DNA of 64,000 nt from Sanderia malayensis (taxonomy: Eukaryota; Cnidaria; Scyphozoa; Semaeostomeae; Pelagiidae). Positions 46,701 through 58,600 of the stretch are shown here, in pieces; positions within the stretch are counted from its first letter, which is position 1, and every line of letters begins with the position of its first letter. The notes beneath the pieces are model-generated. The model was not told where the DNA came from and did no database searches. It saw nothing but the letters and a program-made list of their open reading frames with translations. Both the position numbers and the translations under genes were made by a program. The stretch covers positions 4,216,001 through 4,280,000 of the forward strand of contig RQOL01000618.1 in assembly GCA_013076295.1 (NCBI GenBank), read 5' to 3'.

Positions 46701-49700
46701 CAAAAATTGTAAGCATAAATGCACATCCTAAAATTTCACATTCGTTCTCGAGCCCTCATCATCCCATTGCCAGAGGATTATATCTTTTAAGCTGAGATGC
46801 ATTGATTGCTGTTCAACTTGTGCTTCTGGATGTCTTCAGCAATAACTCAAACTTTCATTGAAATGAACAAGTTTTTATTCTTTTTTCCATTCGATCTTTA
46901 ATTGTAACCTCGTACATTCTTTTTAGTTTATTTATCGCTTGTTTGTTATATTTCCTCCATTCTGTTGCAGCGAATTCTGATCTTGATGGCTCAATTGATG
47001 TCTTGTCTATTTTGCCAAAACAGGTACAAGATTTGTTGGAAATCAGCAATTTATTTTATCTTTTCCCTCAACCTGTCATAGTTGTTCTCGACACTGATAA
47101 ATACATTTTGTTTACAGAGTGTTGAAGAATCAATTCAAGAAAAACGTCGAAGGTACAACTTTGTATTTTTTTACCCCTGGAAAATTCTTGGGTCTAATGT
47201 TTAATTATTTGCGCCGCCACCTTTGTCGGGGTTTAATATGCTTTTGGCTCATTAATAAACCTTGCTCCATAGTCACAGGCCTTTCATTTTTATCTCCAGA
47301 CGAACTGAATATCAAACAGAAATAAGAAAATTAACATCGCTCAGAGTGAGTTTGAATCTTTTCAACTGTATTTGAATTTTAGTTTTTTCCATCTTGAAAT
47401 AGTTTGCAATCAGAGTTATTTACGACTAATAACTGCAAGACTCTTTCTCTTGCACACAACGCCTGGTTTCCATCTACATAGACCCACAAGTGTTGCAAGA
47501 GAAAGTGAACATTTTTCATAGCACTTATAGAGTGCTCAACGGATTCAGCCTCATGCAATATGAAGATGCACACGCAAATGCCAATTGCATTTATTAAGAC
47601 TTGCATCTGCAACAACCATAGGGCAGCAAGCTACAAAACTTTTAAGGAAACCGGGCTTACAGTCCTTGGGTGACAGACTGGATAGTTGGTAAATGTTAAT
47701 TATCACACATTTTTGCCATAGTACAAGCTGAAAAGCGAACTGATCAATGCTAAAACAAGCGACAACGCGGCGGCGAAGAAGAAAATCCAATGTGAGCTTG
47801 ACGACGTCACGCATCAACTTGAAGCAATGGAAGAGAAGGAAACCATAGTTCGAGATGTATGTATCGTGGATTTTTATCCACCTGTTTTTCTACGTTAGTT
47901 GCTTCTAATCAATACCTTTGTAAATATCTGCTGTTTTCGCAAGGGTGGCCTTTCTTATTGGGCACAGAAAGCCAATTAAATAGCCACAGGGTAGCTGTAT
48001 TTTCTTTTCTTCTGATCGAGATACACGTGCGCTCTTATTCAAGTATCTTATCTTTTGGGCAGGAAATTTACAAAATGAACACCTCTACTTCAATAACGAC
48101 CAATATCGAAGTCTTGCGACCATTTGATCGAAGTTTTCTCATGAAGAGACAATTGTCTGGAGTGGACTTTCTCAAACAAATGAAACAAGGTAAGTCATTC
48201 ATACATTTTGCATGTTTATGAAACTTCAAGGCAATTTGCAGACTTCAAGGCATTTCTGGTGGAGGCTTTGTAGGACCTACTAAAGATTGTGAAATATTTT
48301 CTAAGAATCCTTGAGGATTCTATACAATCGTGTTAAGATGTTGTGTACTCAAGAGGTACCCAATTAATAGAGATAGCATGGGGATTCGTTACGGGTCTCT
48401 TTGGATTTTCAGAGCTCTTTAAAAAAATTTGATTCAATTAACCCCGGAAATTATGTAAATCTGCGTATGTTTCAATGGAACTTTCAGGAAGATGAACAGT
48501 TTGAAATTAAATGGGCTAATATAGGCCTCCCTTGACGCCCATTTCAAATCGTAATTTTTTAACCTCATAGAATTGATTATGATTATTATAGAATTGGTCT
48601 TTAGAAATTCAACGTAGAATTTCAATGCCCACCACATTTACCAAAGCACTGAGAAAAGGGTTTTCTTTTGCTTTTGTGTGTTGTGAGAATGCACATAATG
48701 CTATCTGTTATCCTATTATTTCGGTTGTCTGGGTAGGATAAAAGGTATGCTTGCTTGAAAAGGCTCATTGACCGTTGAATGCTATTATGTTTTCATGTTT
48801 TGATGGGAAAAGCTAGAAGACAATCCTGGCTCTGAAACAGTTTTTAATTAATCATAAGCTTCGGACGTTTTTGACAACATTGGAACGGTTTTTGACATCT
48901 TAAAGTTCTGCAAAATATAGCTTTTCTGAGGTATGTTTTTGGGTGTTGTTAATCTTGCAACAACGTTAATATTTCTTTGCATTAATTTGAATCATTGGCT
49001 AGTTAAGGCTCCCAACAACATCAGGCAAAAGGTAACTAAGCGTCCATGGATGAATGAAACAAAATTTATGACTCTGAAAATATAAACATTGCCTGTTATG
49101 AACTTATTATATAGCCTTTCATAATTACTTGAACCTAGTAAAGTGTAAAATTGCGTTTTTCGTTTGTTTATCGAGATGAAGAATAAAGCGTTCCTCGCTC
49201 CTTAGTTCGAGCTGAAAATTCTAAACAAAACAGAGCCTTGTTTTTAAAGCCATTTAGTAACCATAAAGCGTATTCTAATATGGAATATTTGGAACTGTGA
49301 ACTTGTTTAACCTTCAAGAGTAATGTAGCATGCGAAAAGATGCAACTTGGGGACTTTTTCTCAAGGTGACGCTCATGTTAGTAGTGTATGTTAATCTTCA
49401 ATAGTGTTCCTTATTAAGCGTTCTTTTGTACTGAACATAATACATTAAACAAGGCTTATCTTTTGTTCCTTCCAGAATGAATTAGTTATATCAACAACCT
49501 GCACCATCTACCTGCTTTACTAAGGCTAATATTTACCCGATGTTATTATTGTCTTTTGTGGTGAATTAACTTTGTAGCTTTCGCCTTTTTATTGGGAGTT
49601 ATCCGTCTGAGTTTTAGTTTAGCGATTGTTTGGTTTGGTTGGTGCAGCCAAAAATTTTGTTGCTTCGCATTGTGGAAACTGGTTAGTTGTCAAAATTCAC

Positions 49701-52700
49701 CTGATGTCGCAAGATTGACAAGCATAATGGCGTAACAGTTTAATGAATGGAAATTTGACTTGAACACTTCACTTTTAACGTTTCTGTTGTCATTTACTTG
49801 CAGGTCTTCAAAGCAAATTTGACCACATAAAAGAAGAAATTTTCACGAAAGATAATATCTTGGAATTTGCCGAAAGTCTTTCAAAGGATGTTATAGCCGA
49901 AAACCTGTGTGACACGAAGAAAGATATTAAAGATAAGAGAATAATAAACAACGAGCATTCAACCAAGGACGAATGTGAGGCTGATCATTCAAGGGACGAC
50001 GAATGCGAGGCTGGTGACATCGAAGAGAGTGGACGAACAAGAAACGAAAATAGGCGGCAATCTGATAAAGTAGCGAAACAAAGATTGTCGTCGGAAGAGT
50101 CTTGTGAAGGATCAGAAATATCCAACCCTAATCAAATAAATTTCAAGATCGAAAACATTACAGATATGGAAGGCAATGTAGTAAAGGTGTGCTCTTGTCA
50201 AGTGACTTCTCTATTTAAGTGACTGCCTCTCTATTGACGTGTTGTTAAGTTAAAAACGTCTATGTTTTGATCATGTGACTGAATGCTTTTAATTTTCGTT
50301 TTAGGGACCAGATAATATTGATAAGAAAGATAAGAAAATGGAAGAATCTCCAAGAAAAAGATCAACGAATGCCTTAGAAATATTTCAGAAGTTGTTTGCA
50401 TCTGTTGATGTTGATGATGCAGCTACAGATAAAGAAACAAAAACCAAAACAAGTGTAAAAGGCCGGATCAAGCTCGAGAAATCACCCTGGGATAAAGAGA
50501 AAAACATTGTTGAAGCAGAGCAAGCTGGAGAGGGAAATGGATGTTCAAAAGCAAGCCAAGGTAATTTTTGGATGAGTTGCTTGATATTTAGCTCTACATG
50601 CCACCAGTATCAATGTAATGATGCTTAATCAGTTTACAGTAGATGCTGTAGACATCGTGCTATCGCTTGTATTCCTTTCTTATTGTATCTTGATCGTTTT
50701 GTAGATGCAAGTGAAGAAACTCCATCAATAAAAAAAGATGGTGACACATCTGCTGATCGAACAACAGGATCGTTTTTGAAGTTAAAGACGGAAAAGAAAG
50801 AATTGTCAGAAGATGAAATCCTTTCTGAATATGATGTTATAGATGACGACTTGCTTTCGAAGAAGATAACAGTAGCTCATGAAGTAATTTGTAAGAATGA
50901 CATCGAAGTGAAGCAACCACTTTCTGAGAAAGAAAATAACAAGGACGATTCATCTTTCAAAAAGGAAGAAGAACCACTCAAGATGGAAGAAAAACTTTCC
51001 AAAAAGGAAGAAGAAACTTCTGAAAGAGAAATAATAGCTGACGACTTATTTTCTAAGAAGGAAGAAGATGAAGTTGATAAGCCATGTTGCCAATTGAATG
51101 AAATTCAAAGCTCTCCTGTGGACTTTCTTGATATGCTTGAAGAGACATTAGTTGATTCAGATGAAGATGCGGATACGAATGAAAATAAAATAGTCGAAGA
51201 TGAAGGAATTAAAGAATGCTTAATTGCTAACGAAGAAAGAGGAAGAAAGTTTGATTTCCTTGATATGCTGGAAGAATCAAACTTAGATTCTAAGGAAGAA
51301 GTTGCATGCAGAAAGTTGAGTATTAAAGAAGAGGCTAAGGAAGATTCGATGAAGATGGAAGAAGACGGTAATATTGTCTCAATCGGTGTCTTAAAAGCTG
51401 AGGAGATCACAGTAGTTGAAGGAGATTTAAATGGTGATGATGATATTGACGAAGTTAAAGGTGGCGATATTCATGGTGACAGGAAAGGGATATTGTCTTC
51501 TGCTACAAGAAAGGTTCTAGAGGAGGAGGAAGTCACATCAATGAGATTTGAAGGTGAAAGATTTTCTGATGATAATGTCGTTGAGGGGATGCGTACTTCA
51601 GATGAAAAGAAACAAGTCTCTGATAAACGGGATGAGGAAAACATTGAAAGTGATGATGAGCAGAATGGAAACATCGAAGAAGAAGCACTCGAGGCGACTC
51701 AGAAGAAAACAAGAAAGGTATTGAAAACAAAAAGTGGTCATACTGTGAAATCAAGATCTTTTCATGGTCTTAAGAGTAGAACTGAACCAAATAGGCTTTC
51801 CTACGTTGAAGAATGTGAATGGCTTGATGGCTTGGTGAAAATCGAACTTGAAGGATTAGATGAGAAAAAAAAATTGAAATCCCAAGTCTCATTGTCAGAT
51901 TCGCCTTGGAAAGTTGTCGACCCGTTCCATGAAACTAAGGTGAAGTCGAGAGAAGGCCCGAGGGAATTTGATAGAAGTGAGACCATAGATGAAAGTCAAC
52001 TTGATTTAGCATCAAGTCGTGCCTTGGTCAAAGATCTACTCGATATGGAAGTTGCTTGTAAGAATGAAGATGTTGATAATATAGAGCCAGAAGAATATTT
52101 GGAAAGACGAAAGTCTGAGCTTGTTGGAGGAGACGTTACATGTGCAGCAGAGATTGGCAACGGGCTTGAATGTCAAGATGTCAAAATAAAGCCTTCTTCA
52201 AATGACAGGAGCGTTTCAAGAAGGGATGATGTGTTAAATGATACACGGGATGCTGAAAGTATTGCGCGTGTTGGAAGTATAAAAAAGAATGGAGATTTTG
52301 CAAAAGGGAGCCTCATTTTGCAACAGCAAAGAAAAGAGAAGAATATCGGGAAGGAAAAGAAAGTCCTGGAAGTTGATGAAGAAGAGATCAAGAGTGCAGA
52401 AGTTGGTAAAGTTCAATCATTTGAGCAAAAAGATGAGGATTCGAGTGACGCAAGTTCTTTGAAGAATGTCAAAGCATTCAAAGAGATGTTTGAGCCTGCG
52501 ACGACTTCCAGACCTGTTGATAGTTACAAAAGGCCTGTTGATGTTAAGCAACGTTCAGTTCAGCTGGGAAATGGTAAAAGTGTTGACGACAGTCTTTTGG
52601 GAGAAGACCCCACTGCGGGTCATGTAAAAGTAAAAGAAAAGCAGCAATCTGTCAATATGGGTGTGAGAAGTGCTTTGAGAAAAGAGGAAGCAAACCGTGT

Positions 52701-54915
52701 CGAAGGAGTGAAGGAGAGTGAAAAGATAAAGGTCATTAAAGATAGAGAAAGTGAAAAGATAAAAGTCATTAAAGATAGAGAAAGTGAAAATGATAAAGTT
52801 CCTTCATCACCAGCGAAAACAACATCTGTAAAGGCTGCTACGAGAGAGGAAATTAAAGACTTTAAGAATAACGCTGAAATTGAGAAGAATTTAGCGAGAA
52901 AACCAAGGAAATGTGTCCAAGAGTTTGTAGAAAATGGAGAAAGTGGTGTTCCTAAGGAAAAGAAAACAGTGCAATCGTCAACTGCAAGTGAAAAAGATGA
53001 TGAAGGTAATGATAACCGGACCGACGAAATAGGTGTTTTGAAAAGTGTTGGTGAGTTCAAGCAGTTGTTTGAAAGTAAACCTGTTGATCAAGAGTTTAAG
53101 CGAAGACCTCTTGCAAAGAGCAAAAGTGAAGCTGATAGTGTAATGATTAAAAGTGATGTTGAAGCAGGAAGAAAAATTTCTCAAGCAAGGTCAAACAGTT
53201 TGAAACAAAAATCAAAAGCTGAGAAAGATATTGGTTCAAAAGATGAACGAGATGGAGGTTTGAAGAGAGAAGAGGTTTCGGTTGAAGAAAATTCGAATAA
53301 AGAGAAAAAGAAATTTAGTAAGAATGAAAGCCATGAATTAAATCACAAGGAAGATAGTTTACTGAAGAAGGAAGATATCGCATCACTGAAAAAGGAAGAT
53401 ATTGTAGCAGAGGTTTATGACGTCACTAGTAATGTTGACGAAAATCATAATAATGATGAGGATGGACAGATACCGAGTATAAAAGATAGACTTGCATTGT
53501 TTCAGACTGGTGATATTGGAAGTAACAAAGAAGTTGAAAAACGCGGACCAAAGATACGCCGGAGTAGGCCAAAATCGTATCATGGTGGAAGCAGTTCGTT
53601 TGAGGATGGTAGCAGAGTTGAAATTGATGTCAATGTCCCGGATAATGAGTTGAAATATGAAAAAGGGGACGCAGAAAAAAATGGAGTTACAGTTGGTGAT
53701 GATGTCGATGTTGGATTCGTAAGGTCTAGAAAAGGAAAAAGAAGTGTGGATGACAGCGGTGTGAATGAACTTGGTGGATGGATGCTTGGAAATGTGAAAG
53801 GAGATACCGATAAAGGTTCCCGGAATGGATTATTGGAAGAAAAAGAAGAACGCAAGGCAACTGAATTTCGTGCAGCTGCTGGTAAAACTGAATCGAAAGT
53901 TCAATATTCGACTGGGGATGGCAAGTCCAAATACATGCCAGGTAAAGGGAGCATTGGTGTTACTTCTCCAACGAATCATCAGAAGATATCAAGTGAAGAT
54001 CGGTTGCAATATGAGATTAAAGGTAAAGAAAAACGAGAGTTTGAAAGAAGAGAAAATGAACTCACGAAACGAGGAACCAATCAAAATAAATCAAACGATA
54101 TAAGTACAGAAATTAACGGAATAAAAGATCATAAACCCTCGGCCAATAAGCAGGGTACTCCAGAGAAAGTAGCCAATCAAAAGCAAGTCGATTTGGTTGG
54201 TAAATTACAGGATAAATCGATTGTAAAGTTGGAAAATGACGATACGTATTCAAAAGGGAATGGAATTGCTGTAAATTTAAAAGTAAGTGCAACGGGCTTT
54301 GGCACATGTTCTTGGTTGGCAGTGATTGAATGGTGTTAAGACATCCTTTGCCTTTGTTTAACTGATGTTTCTTGTGCTTTATGTTTATGTTAGAAGAAGA
54401 TGCCTAGTAGAATTGAGCAAGAGCTTGAAGAAGAGCGGAAAAGGGAACAAGAACTTGCAGTTGAAAGACAAAAAAGGATAGAGGAACAGAAGGAATTAAT
54501 CGAGAAAGAGAAAAAAAGATTAGAATTGATTGAGGCCGAGAAACGGGTAAGAATTGTTTGGAATCGATTTGAATTCTGTTTGGTCCTATCTTATTCCTGG
54601 CGAAAATTTACAACTCCACAAATTAGAATTAGGCAGGTGTATAATAATATGTAGACACTCGACTATGGAACCTTTATGAAATTACTTTTTAGCGAATTGC
54701 TGAAGAGGAAGAAGCAAAGAAGCAAGCTTTGGAGGAAGAAAAGGTATTAGTTTAGGCCTTTTATGAAAAACGTAATCACATATCTTAATGGTAATCAAAT
54801 AATGGTGAAGATATTATAGGGCGTAACCGTAACATGATCTTATTTTCTTGTTTCTTTGCAGATGAAGCGTCAGATTCGAACCCGAGGACTCAGAGCAATG
54901 TTCGAAACAGCCTAG
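43752..54915 (+). CDS. Two-EH-domain scaffold protein with a very long acidic motif-repeat tail
   Basis: Seventeen exons keep phase throughout: 43752-43770, 45017-45100, 45211-45274, 45550-45782, 46054-46117, 46623-46708, 46971-47023, 47118-47152, 47300-47345, 47722-47856, 48063-48189, 49804-50186, 50305-50560, 50705-54282, 54394-54546, 54693-54743 and 54862-54915 (1,806 residues). Residues 1-200 hold two EH domains (RSLFIKSKLPLPDLSKIWKL and VLSFLNKSKLPPDVLAKIWD). The second has an intact EF-hand loop (DIDRDGRINKDE); the first is degenerate. A coiled coil follows (about 202-275), then some 1,450 acidic, low-complexity residues with repeated FDFLDMLEE and FKEMFE/FKQLFE motifs and SIKDRLALFQ. 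The C-terminus is a coiled RIEQELEEERKREQELAVER segment ending in RGLRAMFETA. EH domains bind NPF peptides in endocytosis. The start resembles EPS15-type proteins but the tail does not. The 19-nt first exon is inferred. Confidence 0.82.
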
Positions 54916-55617
54916 CCAGCACAGCTTGGAAGCCATATGCTAACATTTTAATATTTTTATAAACTTGGAACTTCTGGCCATTGTATATATATGCATAACA
55001 TGGTTAGGCGCAGGGTTAAGTTTGTCAAGGCCAGCCAGTTAGTTATTGGTGTTGGTACCTTTATCATGATTACTAGCTCTATATCCATTTTTCAAGAGAC
55101 AATGAAGAAAGACGACTATTATCTATCGCTGTTCGTAGAATTAAAATGTTTCATTCACTAATAATAACAATAACTACTTGCAGCTAACAGTGAAATTGCT
55201 CCTTTAGTAAAACTGCGCTAGCTTATAAGTTGGTTGTGTTGTAGTATAAGAAAAAACTTGCAACTTATTGAAGAAAACCTGAAGAAAGTGTGAGAGGAAG
55301 AGAAGAAAGATGGAAAATTATAAATATAAATGGGTTTTTGCTACACACAGATAATGATATAAATTAAAGAAAATACTTGCCAGAAACATATGCAAACAAA
55401 ACAAGCAACTGAAGTTACATTTTTGAGAACAAAAATTAAGTAAAGTTTTGAAAGAAAAAAGTGCATGTTTTGAAAGCTGGCCAAGACTTGCACCTGCGCA
55501 GTAGGACAATATCGAAGGAAAGCGCCAAAATTTGTTATTGGTCTGAGAAGGCCTGCGTTATAGGAAACTTTATTGAGCTAGATTTTCGTAAATTCAATTT
55601 GCGATTCAAGAACAAAA
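54916..55617. other. Intergenic and promoter region between the EH gene and SMC2
   Basis: The first half is presumably the EH-gene 3' untranslated region, with ATTAAA at about 55140-55145. The second half contains the SMC2 promoter elements listed separately. Confidence 0.55.
55522..55541. promoter_or_regulatory. E2F-like site followed by inverted CCAAT box, SMC2 promoter
   Basis: GCGCCAAAA (55522-55530) is the complement of TTTTGGCGC, a good E2F consensus. ATTGG at 55537-55541 is an inverted CCAAT box. Both lie 75-100 bp upstream of the SMC2 ATG. Vertebrate condensin genes are cell-cycle controlled, and E2F plus CCAAT is typical of such promoters. Function here is inferred from sequence and position only. 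Confidence 0.5.
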
Positions 55618-58600
55618 ATGTTTATAAAAACAGTTGTTCTTGACGGATTCAAGTCTTATGCTCAAAGGACAGAAATATCTGGGTTCGATCACAATTTTAA
55701 CGCAATTACTGGCCTAAATGGAAGTGGTAAATCGAATATACTAGATAGCATTTGCTTTCTTCTCGGCATTTCTAATTTGACCCAGGTAAGGCCTTATTAC
55801 AACTGAAACTTTTAACGTTGCACAAAATTTTATTAAGTGCTAGAACTGCTCCTTGTTCATTCAAGGTCTCAAAGAAGGTCTACTTGGTGTTTATTATATA
55901 AGATATTTATTAGAATAACTATGTAGTTTATGATATGATAACTTATGATATGATAATTTGTGTTGATGAAGGTCAGGGCAGGAAGTTTGCAAGAATTGAT
56001 TTACAAAAATGGTCAAGCAGGAGTATCTAAGGCAACAGTCACCATTACATTTGATAATAAGGACAAGAAACAGAGTCCTATTGGATATGAAAGCTTTGAT
56101 GAAATAACTATATCAAGACAGGTAATTTTTTATTTTATAATTGATCAAGTCAAACCTATATGTAGATCCCATTGAAAGTTCTGCACATGCAAGCCTCATC
56201 AAATATAGAAGAGTATGATAGAACAATGCAAATTGGTTGTGGCACTATGAATCAACTCAAAGGATCAGATGTTTGGTTTGTTAGGAGATTGAATTGTATT
56301 AAACATGCCCCCTTCCTATAGCAAGGAAGGGGGTGTGTTTAATATTTAAATTTCGAGAAGGGGTTTAATAATAAATTTCTCAAATAAACTTCAGAAAGTT
56401 GTCTGTGTAAAATAACTTCAAAATAACTTGGAGCTTTCATGGTTTAATTAATCAAGATTTCATTATGGTATGAATTTTCATTTTTCCCCAAATGAGGAAA
56501 AACTACTTAATAGAGAGGGGAACTTAATTTGAAATTTCATTTTTCAATGTGGGTTTATTGCAGAGAAGGGGATTGATAAAGTTTTATGCTGGTCCATCTT
56601 TGTCATAGATTTATTTTGTTTAAATCCTAAACGACTTTACCATTTCTTTCAGATTGTTCTTGGTGGACGTAACAAGTACTTGATCAATGGATTCAATGCA
56701 AATAACACAAGAGTCCAAGATCTGTTTCGATCTGTTCAACTTAATATCAACAATCCACATTTCCTCATCATGCAAGTATGTAATGTTTCTCCTAAGTTTG
56801 TAATAAAAACGAAATAGATATTATGAGAAGGACTTGATACATTCTTGTTCTGTTCTTATTGCAGGGAAGAATTACCAAAGTTCTTAACATGAAGCCCATG
56901 GAGGTATAGCAACATGATTTTGTGTCCATTTTCTATAGTAAAGATCTATGTATAAAGACCTGTAAATTATGTACCTTGGTTATCATTCAAATGCAGTAGG
57001 CTATTGTTTCTTCCATTGTTCTTAGTAAAAATATCAGTCTGAATGTTCTAATGCCATTGGTGTGGGTTTTGTGGGTGTCCTGCATTTGTTATCATTTTTT
57101 CCTCTAGAAAGATTTAATGTTTATGAGTGGTTATCTATTGCTTGTAATTTTTCAGATTTTGTCAATGATAGAAGAAGCAGCAGGTACAAGAATGTATGAA
57201 AGTAAAAAGCAGACAGCTTTCAAAACAATGGAAAAAAAGCAAAGTAAACTCTCTGAAATTGACAAGGTAAAAGCTGCAAACTGACATATTTAACCTGTTG
57301 CTTATGTTTAAGAGAATTAGTTGAAATGTTTCTTAACTCATCCTGTCTTTTTTGTAGATTCTTGGTGAAGAAATAACTCCTACAATCACAAGACTAAAAG
57401 AGGTATGCAGTAAATAATGCTGTAAAAATGATTTATACCCTTGTAGTACAGTAATAACCCACATTTGAGAATCAATGGATCAAGAACTGATATTTTTGCT
57501 CAAAACAATTGAAGAATCACTCGAATGTTTTTAGCTAAATTAGTTATAGTCGAGTGAGGAAAGTAAAATAAACTCACAAATAGCAACTCTATTTAACTTC
57601 TAAGCAAAATACGTATAAAACGCGTTAATTGGGCAAAAATATGAGTTCAATGTGTGAAAGGTCGATATGTGAAAGGTTTTCATGTGTATGAGGATAGATG
57701 GGGCCCACAAAAAGGAGAAGTGCTTATGAGTGTCATGCAGCCAGATAATGAAGCCGACAAGTATGCTGTCTGTGTTTTGAAGCAAGGCATAATTGTTGGA
57801 CACTTATCAAAACGAATTAATGGAAAATTTGCAAAAACAGTATTTTACTTTCTAAGGGGGATAAAAGCGGTTTGTGCCATGTAACAATAAACGGTCTAGC
57901 AGTCAACCTTGTTGACTCTGAAGGAATGAAAGTTTGTTGTGAACTAAAATTTGAAGGAACAAGGACGTTTATAGATGTTCTACAGGAACAATTAATTACT
58001 AACAACTAATAACATATTAATTTATTGAAAAGTCAATAAAATTTGTGAATTATTTTGCGAAAAAAGTCTTAGAGTTCGAGTTAGCGGACGCTTTTTGGTC
58101 CAAGGGAAACGAAAATTCGTTCGAGCAAGCGAATGTTTGAGTTAGCGGGTATTCGAGTTAGCGAGCAGTGAGTACGTAACGCTATAGCAAAACCAAGGGA
58201 AATGAAAATTCGTTCGAGCAAGCGAATGTTTGAGTTAGCGGGTATTCGAGTAAGCGGATGTCAAGTGTACAGCTGGATTTTAGGCAAAGGTTTATAAGAT
58301 TTTCGGAGTGAAATTTCCAACAGTATTTTAGAATCCTCGGGAGCTTAAGACTAGACATTCTTTGCTACTTTTTTAATACAGTGGAACCACGTTAATATGG
58401 TCAACAATGGGCCACATTGGCCATATTAACAAGGTAGCCATGTTAGTGAAACTGTTTTACAACAGAATGTGACTACTTGGCCAAAGGAGTGACTGTGGTA
58501 AGCTGACCACGAGGCAGGGTTCCACTGCAATGTTATTATTAAGACTGATGCTCTAACTATTTTAGGAAAGGTCAAATTATCTTGAATATCAAAAGGTTAT

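Noticed and set aside
43752..54915. Assigning the EH gene as EPS15 or intersectin
   Set aside because: Only two EH domains are visible, with no DPF repeats, ubiquitin-interacting motifs or SH3 domains. I kept it as an unnamed EH protein.
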